Source: Lachnospiraceae bacterium (lineage in GTDB: Bacteria > Bacillota > Clostridia > Lachnospirales > Lachnospiraceae). From it: DNA of 64,000 nt. The position numbers and the translations under genes were made by a program. The stretch spans positions 1 through 64,000 of the forward strand of contig SVEG01000007.1 in assembly GCA_015057505.1 (NCBI GenBank), written 5' to 3'. Of the stretch, positions 24,963 through 33,360 are shown one piece after another; within the stretch, counting starts at the first letter, position 1; every line of letters begins with the position of its first letter. Under the pieces are notes generated by a model. The model saw only the letters and a list, made by a program, of their open reading frames with translations, had not been told where the DNA came from and did not search any database.

Positions 24963-26312
24963 ATGTCATACGTAGATGAGGTTATTGAACAGGTTGCTAA
25001 GAAAAATCCCGGTGAGCCGGAATTTTTACAGGCTGTAGAAGAAGTTTTATCTTCACTTAAGCCGGTTGTTGAGAAAAATGAAGAGGAATACAGAAAGGCT
25101 GCACTTCTTGAGAGAATGTGTGAGCCGGAGAGAACAATTGAGTTCCGCGTTGCTTGGGTTGATGACAATGGTCAGACACAGGTTAACCGTGGATACCGTG
25201 TACAGTTTAACGGTGCTATCGGACCGTACAAGGGAGGATTACGTTTCCACCCTTCAGTAAACTTATCTATTATGAAGTTCCTCGGTTTCGAGCAGACTTT
25301 TAAGAACAGCTTAACAACACTCCCCATGGGTGGTGCTAAGGGTGGTTCTGATTTCGATCCCCGCGGTAAGAGCGACGGAGAAATCATGAGATTCTGCCAG
25401 GCATTCATGACAGAGTTATATCGTCACATCGGTCCCGATGTTGACGTTCCCGCTGGTGATATCGGTGTAGGCGGACGTGAGATCGGTTATATGTACGGTC
25501 AGTACCGTCGCATCAGAGGTGCATTTGAGAACGGTACTCTTACAGGTAAGGGTCGTTCATACGGCGGTTCTTTGATTCGTCCCGAAGCTACAGGTTACGG
25601 CGCTGTATACTATGCAGTAGAAGTACTTAAGCATGAAGGCGAGACAATCGAAGGCAAGACATTTGCTATTTCAGGTTTCGGTAACGTTGCTTGGGGTGCT
25701 GCTAAGAAGATCGCTGAACTCGGCGGTAAGGCAGTTACACTTTCAGGTCCTGACGGATACATCTATGATCCCGAAGGTATCATCACAGAAGAGAAGATTG
25801 ACTATCTTCTTGAGATGAGAAACTCAGGCCGTGATAAAGTTCAGGATTACGCTGACAAGTTCGGTTGCCAGTTCTTCGCAGGCAAGAAGCCTTGGGAGCA
25901 GAAGGTTGACGTTGTTATGCCTTGTGCTACACAGAACGATGTTAACATGGACGAAGCTAAGAAGATCGTTGCTAACGGCGTTAAGTACTACATCGAAGTT
26001 GCTAACATGCCTACAACAAACGACGCTCTCAGATTCTTACTTGATCAGCCGAACGTAATCGTTGCTCCTTCAAAGGCAGTTAACGCAGGTGGCGTTCTTG
26101 TATCAGGTCTCGAGATGAGCCAGAACAGCGAAAGATACAGCTGGACAGCAGAAGAAGTTGATGCTAAGCTTCACCAGATCATGATCGGTATTCATGATTC
26201 ATCTGCAGCAGCAGCTGAGGAATTCGGCTTAGGCTACAACCTCGTAGCAGGCGGTAACATCGCAGGCTTCAAGAAGGTTGCTGAGGCTATGATGGCTCAG
26301 GGTGTATTCTAA
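24963..26312 (+). CDS. gdhA: Glutamate dehydrogenase, hexameric (NADP type)
   Basis: 449 residues, close to E. coli GdhA. RVQFNGAIGPYKGGLRFHPS, the catalytic-lysine segment LPMGGAKGGSDFDP, PAGDIGVGGREIGYM and the dinucleotide-fold GFGNVAWGAAKK are all present. It makes glutamate from 2-oxoglutarate and ammonium, a main nitrogen entry point in anaerobes. NADP preference is inferred from similarity to the 450-residue biosynthetic class. The codon choice is strongly biased (GGT, GCT, AAG, GTT), unlike neighbours, and AAGGAGG is perfect, both indicating high expression. Confidence 0.96.
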   Translation: MSYVDEVIEQVAKKNPGEPEFLQAVEEVLSSLKPVVEKNEEEYRKAALLERMCEPERTIEFRVAWVDDNGQTQVNRGYRVQFNGAIGPYKGGLRFHPSVNLSIMKFLGFEQTFKNSLTTLPMGGAKGGSDFDPRGKSDGEIMRFCQAFMTELYRHIGPDVDVPAGDIGVGGREIGYMYGQYRRIRGAFENGTLTGKGRSYGGSLIRPEATGYGAVYYAVEVLKHEGETIEGKTFAISGFGNVAWGAAKKIAELGGKAVTLSGPDGYIYDPEGIITEEKIDYLLEMRNSGRDKVQDYADKFGCQFFAGKKPWEQKVDVVMPCATQNDVNMDEAKKIVANGVKYYIEVANMPTTNDALRFLLDQPNVIVAPSKAVNAGGVLVSGLEMSQNSERYSWTAEEVDAKLHQIMIGIHDSSAAAAEEFGLGYNLVAGGNIAGFKKVAEAMMAQGVF

Positions 26313-26330
26313 GATATACATAAAATAATT

Positions 26331-26366
26331 TTTTAGGAGCTGAAGATTCTTCAGCTCCTATTTTTT
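26331..26366 (+). terminator. Terminator of gdhA
   Basis: AGGAGCTGAA and TTCAGCTCCT pair perfectly around a 5-base loop, followed by ATTTTTTAT. It lies ~20 bases past the stop; the upstream A/T run may also let it stop minus-strand transcripts. Confidence 0.9.
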
Positions 26367-26395
26367 ATAGCATTAAACTACAAACCTTATTCACT

Positions 26396-26953
26396 CTATC
26401 TCTTAATTTCCCTAATCATCGTATATTCATTCAAAAGTGTGCCATCCTTTAAGCGAATTGCATTGGGACGAACACCAGTAATCCTAAAGCCCATCTTCTC
26501 GTACAAATGTCTTGCTCTGGCGTTTCCTTCTACAAACTCTAATTCAATTTGCAAAACTTCTTCTCTGCTTTCTGCCAGACGAATCATTTCTTCAAACATC
26601 TTTGTACCGATTCCTTGATTCCAGAACTCGCTAATCAGCGCAATACCTATAACACCTCTGTGCCTTGTTTTTATTCCCTTGAAAAAGCTTATTTCACAAT
26701 TACCGACAACCCTACCGTCTACTATACACATAATCGTTGCTTCATTTGGAGATGCATTCTTCTGCTCAAACAGCTTCTTTTCTCCTTCCGGTGTGTATTT
26801 TACACATTCTTCCGGGTAACGCATAATATACTCTGTTTCTCCTGCAGAAATAACCAAATATTCCAAAGTACTCTCAATATCTTCTTCTCTGGGGCTACGA
26901 AGTATTGCTTCACGCCCGTCTTTTAATTTAAATTTTACATCATCAATAATCAT
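26396..26953 (-). CDS. GNAT-family N-acetyltransferase
   Basis: 185 residues. Motif A IGIALISEFWNQGIGTKMFEEM and NARARHLYEKMGFRITGV are characteristic of the GNAT fold (acetyl-CoA pyrophosphate loop and following helix). The start KFKLKDGREAILRSPREEDI is typical of spermidine/ribosomal-alanine-type GNATs. The substrate is unknown. GAGGAGAG lies 9 bases before the ATG. It is 33 bases downstream of the phosphodiesterase gene, in the same orientation and probably co-transcribed. Confidence 0.88.
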   Translation of the reverse strand: MIIDDVKFKLKDGREAILRSPREEDIESTLEYLVISAGETEYIMRYPEECVKYTPEGEKKLFEQKNASPNEATIMCIVDGRVVGNCEISFFKGIKTRHRGVIGIALISEFWNQGIGTKMFEEMIRLAESREEVLQIELEFVEGNARARHLYEKMGFRITGVRPNAIRLKDGTLLNEYTMIREIKR

Positions 26954-26986
26954 ATCTTTTCTCTCCTCTTCAACTTTTTTGTTTTA

Positions 26987-28114
26987 TCAATGTATTACAT
27001 CTTTCTTGCAATCAATCTTAATAAAAGGAATCCGGATTTCCTCCGATGTCATTCCGCCGTGAAATCCTTTCTGCTGCTGTAAATCCTCATATGTAAAATA
27101 AATGGCCAAGTCACTGACAGCAATTGCTATGTAATCTCCTAACATGTCTCTAAATTTCGCATGTTCTTTTCCCGGGCCAAAGAGCTTACCTTCTAACACC
27201 TGCTTTTTAGTATATAACCTGAATTTATCTGCAAAATGTCTGTTAAATATTTCTGGGAAAACATCCACCGAATCCTGTTTTACGAACAAGTTTAAAGTTC
27301 GCGGCTCTAAGGACGGCATTCTTGTCAAACAATCAATAATGTCCGGATAATCCAGCAAACATACACCTTTAGGGTCTGTTTGTCCGTGATCCGCTGTTAT
27401 CATTACTAATGTCCTTGTCTCCAAGCCATTAAGTTTTCTGCACAAATCCTCTATCTCTTTTTCAAGTGCCCGAAGAGCTTCTTTGCTCTCTTTCGATGTA
27501 GTCCCTGTCTTATGCATAATGCCGTCCGGTTGCGGATTGTAACAGTATATATATTTCTTTCCCGGCTTTTTGCAAAGTTCAAACACCGCTTCCGTTTGCT
27601 CTTCAAAGATCCTTGTATAAGGTGCCGCAAAAGGTGCAACTAAATATGCGTCTCCTCCTGCTTCTTTAATTTGCTCTATTACATTTTTGTACGGACGGAG
27701 CTTATATGCTACAGGATAATCTGCTGCCGTCTCTTCCGAACTTGTTAATGTATTAAGAAAAACCGTAACATTTTTATCAATCTCCGGATAATAACAATCC
27801 CACCCTAACCAGGCATGCTCTGACGGGTTTAATCCACTCAAAGCAGAGGTTGTTGAAGAAACAGTTGTAGGAAGATATACAGACTGAAATTCACCGTACA
27901 AATGACTGCAAAGAAATCCTTTCTCATCTGCGTTTTTCTCCAAAATACTCATACCCATTCCATCCAGAAGAATCAGTACAATATTATCATACCCTTCTTT
28001 CATAACCTCATCTGCCATAGCAAATGTATTATGACTTGGTTCTACTCCAAACTCTTTAAGTACTGAACAGGCAAGATTCGTTATACATTTTGTGTAATCA
28101 ATCATCTCAAACAT
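26987..28114 (-). CDS. Type I phosphodiesterase/nucleotide pyrophosphatase family protein
   Basis: About 375 residues. The metal and nucleophile motifs of the alkaline-phosphatase superfamily are visible: LILLDGMGMSILEKN, then LPTTVSSTTSALSGLNPSEH (Thr nucleophile region), and ITADHGQTDPKG (metal His/Asp). No signal peptide or membrane segment is seen, so it is likely cytosolic. It would hydrolyse phosphodiester or pyrophosphate bonds; the substrate cannot be assigned. The ATG at 28114 follows AAAGGAG with proper spacing, while the ATG at 28150 would add an unsupported 12-residue extension. Confidence 0.82.
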   Translation of the reverse strand: MFEMIDYTKCITNLACSVLKEFGVEPSHNTFAMADEVMKEGYDNIVLILLDGMGMSILEKNADEKGFLCSHLYGEFQSVYLPTTVSSTTSALSGLNPSEHAWLGWDCYYPEIDKNVTVFLNTLTSSEETAADYPVAYKLRPYKNVIEQIKEAGGDAYLVAPFAAPYTRIFEEQTEAVFELCKKPGKKYIYCYNPQPDGIMHKTGTTSKESKEALRALEKEIEDLCRKLNGLETRTLVMITADHGQTDPKGVCLLDYPDIIDCLTRMPSLEPRTLNLFVKQDSVDVFPEIFNRHFADKFRLYTKKQVLEGKLFGPGKEHAKFRDMLGDYIAIAVSDLAIYFTYEDLQQQKGFHGGMTSEEIRIPFIKIDCKKDVIH

Positions 28115-28171
28115 TTTCCGGTCTCCTTTTCCTATACTTAGTTGCTTCATCGGGCCCTGATTAATAAAAAA

Positions 28172-28196
28172 ACCACCTATCCGAAAGATAAGTGGT
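28172..28196 (-). terminator. Terminator of the 35-residue gene
   Basis: On the minus strand ACCACTTATC and GGATAGGTGGT pair around a 4-base loop, followed by UUUUUUU. It lies between the small gene and the phosphodiesterase gene. Confidence 0.88.
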
Positions 28197-28233
28197 CAAA
28201 AACAACTATATAAAATACTATGTTCCTGAAAGC

Positions 28234-28341
28234 TTATTTTTCTTCGTAATCAATATATTCGCATACAACATTAAGACCATGCTCGTTAACATGCATTGTC
28301 TGAATGTCTTCGTATGAATTTCTGACTACGAATAAAAACAT
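28234..28341 (-). CDS. 35-residue small protein, unknown
   Basis: 35 codons plus stop. It starts MFLFVVRNSYEDIQTMHV and ends in an acidic tail CEYIDYEEK. GAAGGGA lies ~9 bases before the ATG. A TTGACA-17-TATATT promoter (28374-28402) lies directly upstream and a strong terminator follows, so this is a complete one-gene unit. The Met/Tyr/Glu-rich content with one Cys gives no family that I know. It is too short for usual gene callers. A small regulatory RNA from the same unit is the alternative. Confidence 0.65.
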   Translation of the reverse strand: MFLFVVRNSYEDIQTMHVNEHGLNVVCEYIDYEEK

Positions 28342-28373
28342 AATTATACTTCCCTTCACAAAATATTTTCTCT

Positions 28374-28402
28374 AATATAAGGCTTTTACATAAATTTGTC
28401 AA
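28374..28402 (-). promoter_or_regulatory. Promoter of the 35-residue gene
   Basis: Perfect TTGACA (28397-28402), a 17-base spacer and TATATT (28374-28379), just past the stop codon of the catalase gene. Confidence 0.75.
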
Positions 28403-28410
28403 CAATTATT

Positions 28411-29079
28411 TTATTTAAATGCCGGCGGTGTTACATCCTTCTTCGGGAACTCACTGCTTTCAGGTGAAGGCTCCGACATACTAAAATACATTCTCGCTGC
28501 TTTTGTTGTACCGAAGTCACGGTTAGAGCCTGTATTCTGCACCTTATTGAAAGCCTCTCTAAACATCGCATTATGCGCTTCTTCTCTGTTAAGAAGGAAA
28601 TCTATTGTGTCCTTTACTTTTTTATCGTCAATCTGGCGATAAAGGTACTCGTACACTACCTTTGCTCTCTGCTCGGAAGCAATGTTTGAGAGCAAGTCTG
28701 CACACAAATCTCCCGTTACACTTACATAATCCCCTGTCCAGGAATAGCCCGATGCATTGATAAGGCCGGGATTCAAGCCCAAAAGCACATGCGTCTGTAT
28801 TTCGCCCGCAGGAACCGCTCCTGCCTCCACATCATGCCCGTTTAAAAGATTGATTGTTTGGGCGACCATCTCCATATGGCCAAGCTCCTCTGCCGCGATA
28901 TCGAGAAACAAATCCTTAATCTCCTGATCCTTGATGCGGAAGCTCTGTGACATATACTGCATTGCAGCCTTTAATTCTCCGTTTGCACCGCCGAGCTGTT
29001 CCTGCAAAAGTGCAGCATACTGCGGATTGGGTCTTTCAACGGTAACCGGGTGAAATAACGCTTTTTCGTGTTTAAACAT
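28411..29079 (-). CDS. Manganese catalase (CotJC-like)
   Basis: 222 residues. The four-helix di-manganese motifs are visible: NGELKAAMQYMSQSF (first Glu ligand), DIAAEELGHMEMV (Glu/His), the later SEQRAKVVYEYLY, and NREEAHNAMF (Glu/His). It removes hydrogen peroxide without heme. The small size and the start MFKHEKALFHPV match the clostridial manganese catalase/CotJC class. It has no signal peptide and AGAGAGGTG precedes the start. It is divergent from the cobalamin riboswitch. Confidence 0.93.
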   Translation of the reverse strand: MFKHEKALFHPVTVERPNPQYAALLQEQLGGANGELKAAMQYMSQSFRIKDQEIKDLFLDIAAEELGHMEMVAQTINLLNGHDVEAGAVPAGEIQTHVLLGLNPGLINASGYSWTGDYVSVTGDLCADLLSNIASEQRAKVVYEYLYRQIDDKKVKDTIDFLLNREEAHNAMFREAFNKVQNTGSNRDFGTTKAARMYFSMSEPSPESSEFPKKDVTPPAFK

Positions 29080-29147
29080 AAAAGCACCTCTCTTTCTTTT
29101 TTGGTTATTGTTACCAGAGATGTGTCTTTTTATTCATCACAAGCTTA

Positions 29148-29176
29148 TTGAACAAAAAATAACAGTGTGCTATAAT
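29148..29176 (+). promoter_or_regulatory. Promoter of the cobalamin-riboswitch transcript
   Basis: TTGAAC (29148-29153), a 17-base spacer and perfect TATAAT (29171-29176), placing transcription start near 29183, at the 5' edge of the riboswitch. Confidence 0.8.
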
Positions 29177-29185
29177 CATGCTGTC

Positions 29186-29400
29186 GCTTTTGCAAGGGGA
29201 AACAGGTGTAACTCCTGTACGAGCCCGTCGCCGTGAGGCACAGTTAATTAATTTATCGTTCTTACCGGGATGCCACAACCCCGGGACAAGCCATTGGAGC
29301 AATCTGAGAAGGTGAACGTTAAAGTGCCGAGTCGAAATACCCGAGCAGAAGAAAATCCTCACGTTTTGCCGCGAGTGCCGGTTTTTGAGGAAATATATTT
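29186..29400 (+). promoter_or_regulatory. Cobalamin riboswitch
   Basis: The leader shows the ordered conserved blocks of the adenosylcobalamin class: AAGGGGAAACAGGTGTAACTCC near the 5' end, GCCGTGAGGCACAG, AAGCCATTGGAGCAATCTGAG, and a B12-box-like GCCGAGTCGAAATACCCG. A CCTCA/TGAGG hairpin (29368-29395 region) precedes the AAGGAG ribosome site with no long U-run, suggesting control of translation start. The downstream uptake genes would be off when corrinoid is plentiful. Confidence 0.85.
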
Positions 29401-29415
29401 TTAAGGAGAACAATT

Positions 29416-29862
29416 ATGCAAATGAAACGTAACAACAAACTTTTGTCGTTGCTCCTTTGTATCGTGCTTACTGTGGCTATGGCACTTTTTACAATCGGTT
29501 GTAAGAACGACAACAAAGAAACTACACCTAACGCAGAGCATCCTAAGGTTGAGGCTACCGTGATGGGCGAAGGCGCTACCGTATTTGATTTTACCGTGAC
29601 GGACAAAGACGGCAATGTGACAGCATTTGAGATTCACACGGACAAAACTATTGTCGGTGAAGCCTTACAGGAGCTTGGACTTCTTGAAGGCGAAGAGAGC
29701 CAGTACGGACTTTTTGTGAAGAAAGTAAATGGTATTACCGCTGATTATGATGTTGATAAGACCTACTGGGCATTCTACATCAACGGAGAATACGCAATGT
29801 CCGGTGTTGACACAACAACTATAACAGCAGGAGATTCCTACTCCTTCAAGGTTGAAAAATAA
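29416..29862 (+). CDS. DUF4430 (transcobalamin C-terminal-like) lipoprotein
   Basis: 148 residues. The signal peptide LLSLLLCIVLTVAMALFTIGC ends in a lipobox (TIG-C), then comes a short Thr/Asn linker. A ~100-residue beta domain contains TVVG-like VGEALQELGLLEGEESQYG, then YWAFYINGEYAMSGVDTT and YSFKVEK, the DUF4430 pattern related to the beta domain of intrinsic factor and transcobalamin. Anchored outside the membrane, it would bind a corrinoid. It is under a cobalamin riboswitch and overlaps the start of the ECF S component. High confidence for the family; the ligand is inference. Confidence 0.88.
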   Translation: MQMKRNNKLLSLLLCIVLTVAMALFTIGCKNDNKETTPNAEHPKVEATVMGEGATVFDFTVTDKDGNVTAFEIHTDKTIVGEALQELGLLEGEESQYGLFVKKVNGITADYDVDKTYWAFYINGEYAMSGVDTTTITAGDSYSFKVEK

Positions 29863-30380
29863 TGAAGCTTACAGTCAGAGAAATGGCCATATTTTCAATG
29901 CTTGGGGCAGTTATGTATGCCTCGAAGCTTATTATGGAATTTGCCCCCAATATACATCTTATAGGAGTATTTATTGTTGCCTTCACAGTAGTTTACCGCC
30001 AAAAAGCGTTGTACCCGATTTACATATTTGTATTTTTAACCGGCATGCTTTCAGGCTTTGCCTCGTGGTGGCTGCCATATCTGTATATTTGGACAGTTCT
30101 GTGGGGAATAGTTATGCTTCTTCCAAAGAAAATGCCGAAGCCCGTACAGCCGCTCGTATATATGGCAGTATGCGCGTTGCACGGCTTTTTGTACGGAACC
30201 CTGTATGCTCCGATACAGGCAATCGTTTTCGGGCTTAATTTTAAGTCCATGGTCGCTTGGATTGTCGCCGGACTTCCCTATGACTTTACACACGGTGTCA
30301 GCAATTTCTTTTGCGGAATACTGATTGTACCGATTATAACGGTGCTGCGACTTGCTGAAAGAATTTCAGCTAAAGATTGA
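29862..30380 (+). CDS. ECF transporter S component, predicted corrinoid uptake
   Basis: 172 residues with about six hydrophobic helices. It starts MKLTVREMAIFSMLGAVMYASK, the N-terminus typical of ECF S components (first helix interacts with EcfT). It binds substrate in the membrane and works with a shared EcfA/A'/T module encoded elsewhere. Control by the B12 riboswitch and coupling to the DUF4430 lipoprotein (TAATG) point to cobalamin or a precursor. No energising genes are present here, so it must be group II. Confidence 0.87.
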   Translation: MKLTVREMAIFSMLGAVMYASKLIMEFAPNIHLIGVFIVAFTVVYRQKALYPIYIFVFLTGMLSGFASWWLPYLYIWTVLWGIVMLLPKKMPKPVQPLVYMAVCALHGFLYGTLYAPIQAIVFGLNFKSMVAWIVAGLPYDFTHGVSNFFCGILIVPIITVLRLAERISAKD

Positions 30381-30411
30381 TTCCCCTACAGCAATCACTT
30401 TAAAACAAAAA

Positions 30412-30456
30412 CAGGCGTGTCATTAATAAGTTATCTTACTAATGGCACGCCATTTT
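30412..30456. terminator. Bidirectional terminator, ECF gene / sugar-binding gene
   Basis: GGCGTGTCATTA and TAATGGCACGCC pair (one G-T wobble) around a 14-base loop, with an A-run before and ATTTTT after. It lies between convergent genes. Confidence 0.8.
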
Positions 30457-30462
30457 TACATA

Positions 30463-31551
30463 TTATTCAGTTACTTTTTCTGCCGCTTCTGTGGCTGTCT
30501 TTGTGCTCTCTAAAAATGTCACTTCATAATTAACACCATCAACAACTACCTGCGTCACAGTGGTATCTGAAGCAAGCAGCTTCTCCTGCACATAAGCGAA
30601 CTTATCGGGCATTTTCCCTGCCTCCAAAAGCTCTATAATCGCCTGTACACGCGGACCGTGAAGCGGATTGCATTCTGCTATACAGGCAATCTTGTTCTCA
30701 CTGACATAATCAAGAGCCTCCTGATTAACACCGTCAAAGGATACTACCATAATCTCTCCGTTTGCAATATCCATACCAACCTTTTTGCCGGCGGCTTCTA
30801 TCGCTTCTATTGCACCAAAAGCTTCATTGTCATTCTCGCAATATACCACATTAATATTGTCATATACACCCAAAAGGCCATCCATAACCTCACGGGCTTT
30901 AGCCTGTGTAAAATCTCCCGGAACCTCTGCGAGCAAATCCCAGCCGTATTTCTCCACGGCATCTGCCAATGCCTTTGTTCTTCCAAGCTGCGCTGACGCA
31001 CCCAGATTACCCTGAATATTAACTATATGTATATCCTTAGCCGGTACATTCTTAAGTGTTACATATCTGTTAAGCCATTCTACTACTTTCTTGCCTTCCA
31101 GTTCAAAATCAGAACCTACCCAGCATGTAAAAAGGTCTTCATCCTCAACATCTACCATACGGTCTACGATAATTACAGGTATCCCCGCATTCTTTGCCTC
31201 TTGAAGTACTGTATCCCAGCCTGTCTCAGTTACGGGTGCAAGGACAATATAATCTACTTCCTGCTGTATGAACATTCTTATTGCTGTTATCTGATTAGCC
31301 TGCTTCTGCTGTCCGTCTTCAAAAATCAGACTGTACCCGTTTTTAGATGAAAGTGCTTCTTTCATGGACTCTGTATTGGAACTTCTCCAATCAGATTCTG
31401 CTCCAAGCTGCGAAAACCCTACTACTATTTTCTCTTTTTCTTCGGGAACGGTCTTGCCTCCCGTTTTTATACAACCTAAAAATGTACCTACAAAAACTAA
31501 AACAATACTAAAAAGTAGCGGAATCATTACAGCAGTTATCTTTTTTAACAT
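30463..31551 (-). CDS. Second sugar-binding lipoprotein (YtfQ/periplasmic-binding family)
   Basis: 362 residues. The signal peptide ends at a lipobox (TFLG-C). The mature part is a type I periplasmic-binding fold: KIVVGFSQLGAESDWR, DYIVLAPVTETGWDTVL, GIPVIIVDRMVD and VVYCENDNEAFGAIEAIEAAG. It resembles the SBP of the importer at 37108 in order of motifs but has no permease of its own. It lies 17 bases after the chemoreceptor gene and is co-transcribed with it. It may feed ligand to the chemoreceptor, or be an alternative binding protein for the same importer. Confidence 0.88.
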   Translation of the reverse strand: MLKKITAVMIPLLFSIVLVFVGTFLGCIKTGGKTVPEEKEKIVVGFSQLGAESDWRSSNTESMKEALSSKNGYSLIFEDGQQKQANQITAIRMFIQQEVDYIVLAPVTETGWDTVLQEAKNAGIPVIIVDRMVDVEDEDLFTCWVGSDFELEGKKVVEWLNRYVTLKNVPAKDIHIVNIQGNLGASAQLGRTKALADAVEKYGWDLLAEVPGDFTQAKAREVMDGLLGVYDNINVVYCENDNEAFGAIEAIEAAGKKVGMDIANGEIMVVSFDGVNQEALDYVSENKIACIAECNPLHGPRVQAIIELLEAGKMPDKFAYVQEKLLASDTTVTQVVVDGVNYEVTFLESTKTATEAAEKVTE

Positions 31552-31567
31552 GCCGACGTCTCACTTT

Positions 31568-33241
31568 CTAATTATGAAAATATGCAACTGATTCATCTAA
31601 CTCCTGTGCCATGCGGCTCATCTTATCGCAGTTTTCATTTACCAAATTAACTTCCTCGATAATTTCACCTACGTTTGCACTTACTTCTTCATTACTTGCA
31701 TAATTCTCTTCGCTGATTGCACTCAGATTCTGTACATTCTCAATAACCTTCTCTTTGTTATTGGTAAGATTATCTGTCTTATCGGCAATATCCTTAATTT
31801 TAGTAGCAGAATCCGTAATGTCACGGCTGAGTTCTTCGTACTTACTCTTGGTTCTTGTGATGCTTTCCTGCTCTTCAGTTATAAGTTCCGAGATTCCTGC
31901 AGCAAGTTCAACCGATGCTCTTGACTTCTCAGTAATTGTCTGTGCCAGATTCTTAATCATCTCTGCACCTTCCGCACTCTGTGCCGACAAGCTTCCTATC
32001 TCGCCTGCAACTACAGCAAAGCCCTTACCTGCCTCGCCCGCTCTCGCCGCCTCAATAGAAGCATTGAGACTTAAAAGACTTGTCTGGTCGGAAATCGATA
32101 AAATAAGGCTTACTGCCTTATCAATCTCTGCGATTGAGTCATTTGTCGCTCTAATCTGTGAAAGAATCTCTTCAACTGCCTTAACAGACTTGTAACTGTT
32201 ATCCATAATCATATCCATGTCGGCCTTTGCCTCATCATTAACCTTAAGGATATTCTCTGAACTCTGATGCAAATGCTCAACATCTTCTGATATATCGTTA
32301 ATTACATTACCAATCTCAATCATCTGCACATTAATATCCTGTACATTTTCTGCCATATTGGCAGCCGTAAGCGACAATTCATCAAGTGCATTGGTAATTT
32401 GCTTAGCACGTCCTGAACTGCTGTTACTTAATCTTGTTACATCCTCTATATTACCTATAAGCTCTTTTGAAACATCTTTTGCTTTACCGATAACGTCATT
32501 AAGATTCGTCTGCATGACGTCAGTCGCAGAAAGAAGTGTAGCAAGTTCTTTAACCGTACTTGTAACTCCTGAAGAATTATCCTTTAAATCACCGTTGGCA
32601 AGCGCCGTAACGCTCTTATCCACTGCATTAACCGCCTTAACAACACCATTACTGAAAATCATCGCAACAGAAGCAAATACAACAAGCAAGCCTATTGCAA
32701 GTGCACTAAAGCTTATTACACTGCTCATAACCGCAGAATTAACTTCCTTCTGGTTCTGTCCCGCAAAAGCCATAGCTATAAGTTTACCATCAGTTATAAT
32801 GGGCATATAGTAACCAAAGTACTCTTCACCGTTCGCGGTTACGGACGGATCATAAAATCCTGCTTCAAGTTCTGCCTTGTCATTAACAAAGTTCTTATTA
32901 AACTCTATCTCTTTAATACGGTAATCATTCTCATTCCTTATGGACGATGCACATGTCGCATTTTCAAAAACAATTGCCATATCGATATTTTTTTCTTTAA
33001 GACTATCAAGATATTCATAATAGCTCATTTCGTTAGCCTGAGTAATAGTATTACCACTGCAATGAGAAGCCAATATATTGGCGGCAACATAGAGTGTATT
33101 CTCAACCTGCTTTTCCAAATTGGATTTAGTAACGTAAACGGACACTCCACTAATAATTGCAATGGAAGAAATCAATGGAATTATTGTCGTCAATACCAAC
33201 ATCTTACGCACGCTAATTTTCTTTTGTTTCTTTTTTTCCAT
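31568..33241 (-). CDS. Methyl-accepting chemotaxis protein
   Basis: About 557 residues. The N-terminal helix ([23 protein letters not shown]) is followed by an outer sensor (~residues 45-180, single-Cache-like, with [20 protein letters not shown]). The second helix is [23 protein letters not shown]-like stretch and a long signalling coiled coil with hairpin tip [25 protein letters not shown] follow. It senses a ligand outside and controls CheA. The ATG at 33241 with AAGGAG is preferred over 33277. It sits between the importer and a second sugar-binding lipoprotein, suggesting sugar chemotaxis. Confidence 0.93.
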   Translation of the reverse strand: MEKKKQKKISVRKMLVLTTIIPLISSIAIISGVSVYVTKSNLEKQVENTLYVAANILASHCSGNTITQANEMSYYEYLDSLKEKNIDMAIVFENATCASSIRNENDYRIKEIEFNKNFVNDKAELEAGFYDPSVTANGEEYFGYYMPIITDGKLIAMAFAGQNQKEVNSAVMSSVISFSALAIGLLVVFASVAMIFSNGVVKAVNAVDKSVTALANGDLKDNSSGVTSTVKELATLLSATDVMQTNLNDVIGKAKDVSKELIGNIEDVTRLSNSSSGRAKQITNALDELSLTAANMAENVQDINVQMIEIGNVINDISEDVEHLHQSSENILKVNDEAKADMDMIMDNSYKSVKAVEEILSQIRATNDSIAEIDKAVSLILSISDQTSLLSLNASIEAARAGEAGKGFAVVAGEIGSLSAQSAEGAEMIKNLAQTITEKSRASVELAAGISELITEEQESITRTKSKYEELSRDITDSATKIKDIADKTDNLTNNKEKVIENVQNLSAISEENYASNEEVSANVGEIIEEVNLVNENCDKMSRMAQELDESVAYFHN

Positions 33242-33275
33242 AATGGCAGCTCCTTCCGGCTGATTTTTCATATGC

Positions 33276-33311
33276 ACAAATGGCAGTCGTTATATAACGA
33301 TTGCCATTTGT
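33276..33311. repeat. 36-bp palindrome downstream of chemoreceptor promoter
   Basis: The 36 bases are their own reverse complement apart from one G-T pair (arms ACAAATGGCA-TCGTTATA). The element lies just after the expected transcription start of the chemoreceptor gene, so it is either an operator or a 5' mRNA hairpin. Confidence 0.75.
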
Positions 33312-33323
33312 TTATATAGTATA

Positions 33324-33352
33324 ATTATACCCTATTTTACACTCTGTTTCAA
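33324..33352 (-). promoter_or_regulatory. Promoter of the chemoreceptor/binding-protein operon
   Basis: TTGAAA (33347-33352), a 17-base spacer and TATAAT (33324-33329). Start near 33317, directly before the 36-bp palindrome. It separates this pair from the importer operon upstream. Confidence 0.7.
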
Positions 33353-33360
33353 CCCAATTA

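Noticed and set aside
24680..25168. Minus-strand open frame over the T-box and gdhA start
   Set aside because: It covers the metG leader RNA and the gdhA 5' end; the T-box elements and promoters explain this sequence.
29111..29413. Minus-strand open frame over the cobalamin riboswitch
   Set aside because: Overlaps the riboswitch and its promoter on the opposite strand; no ribosome site.
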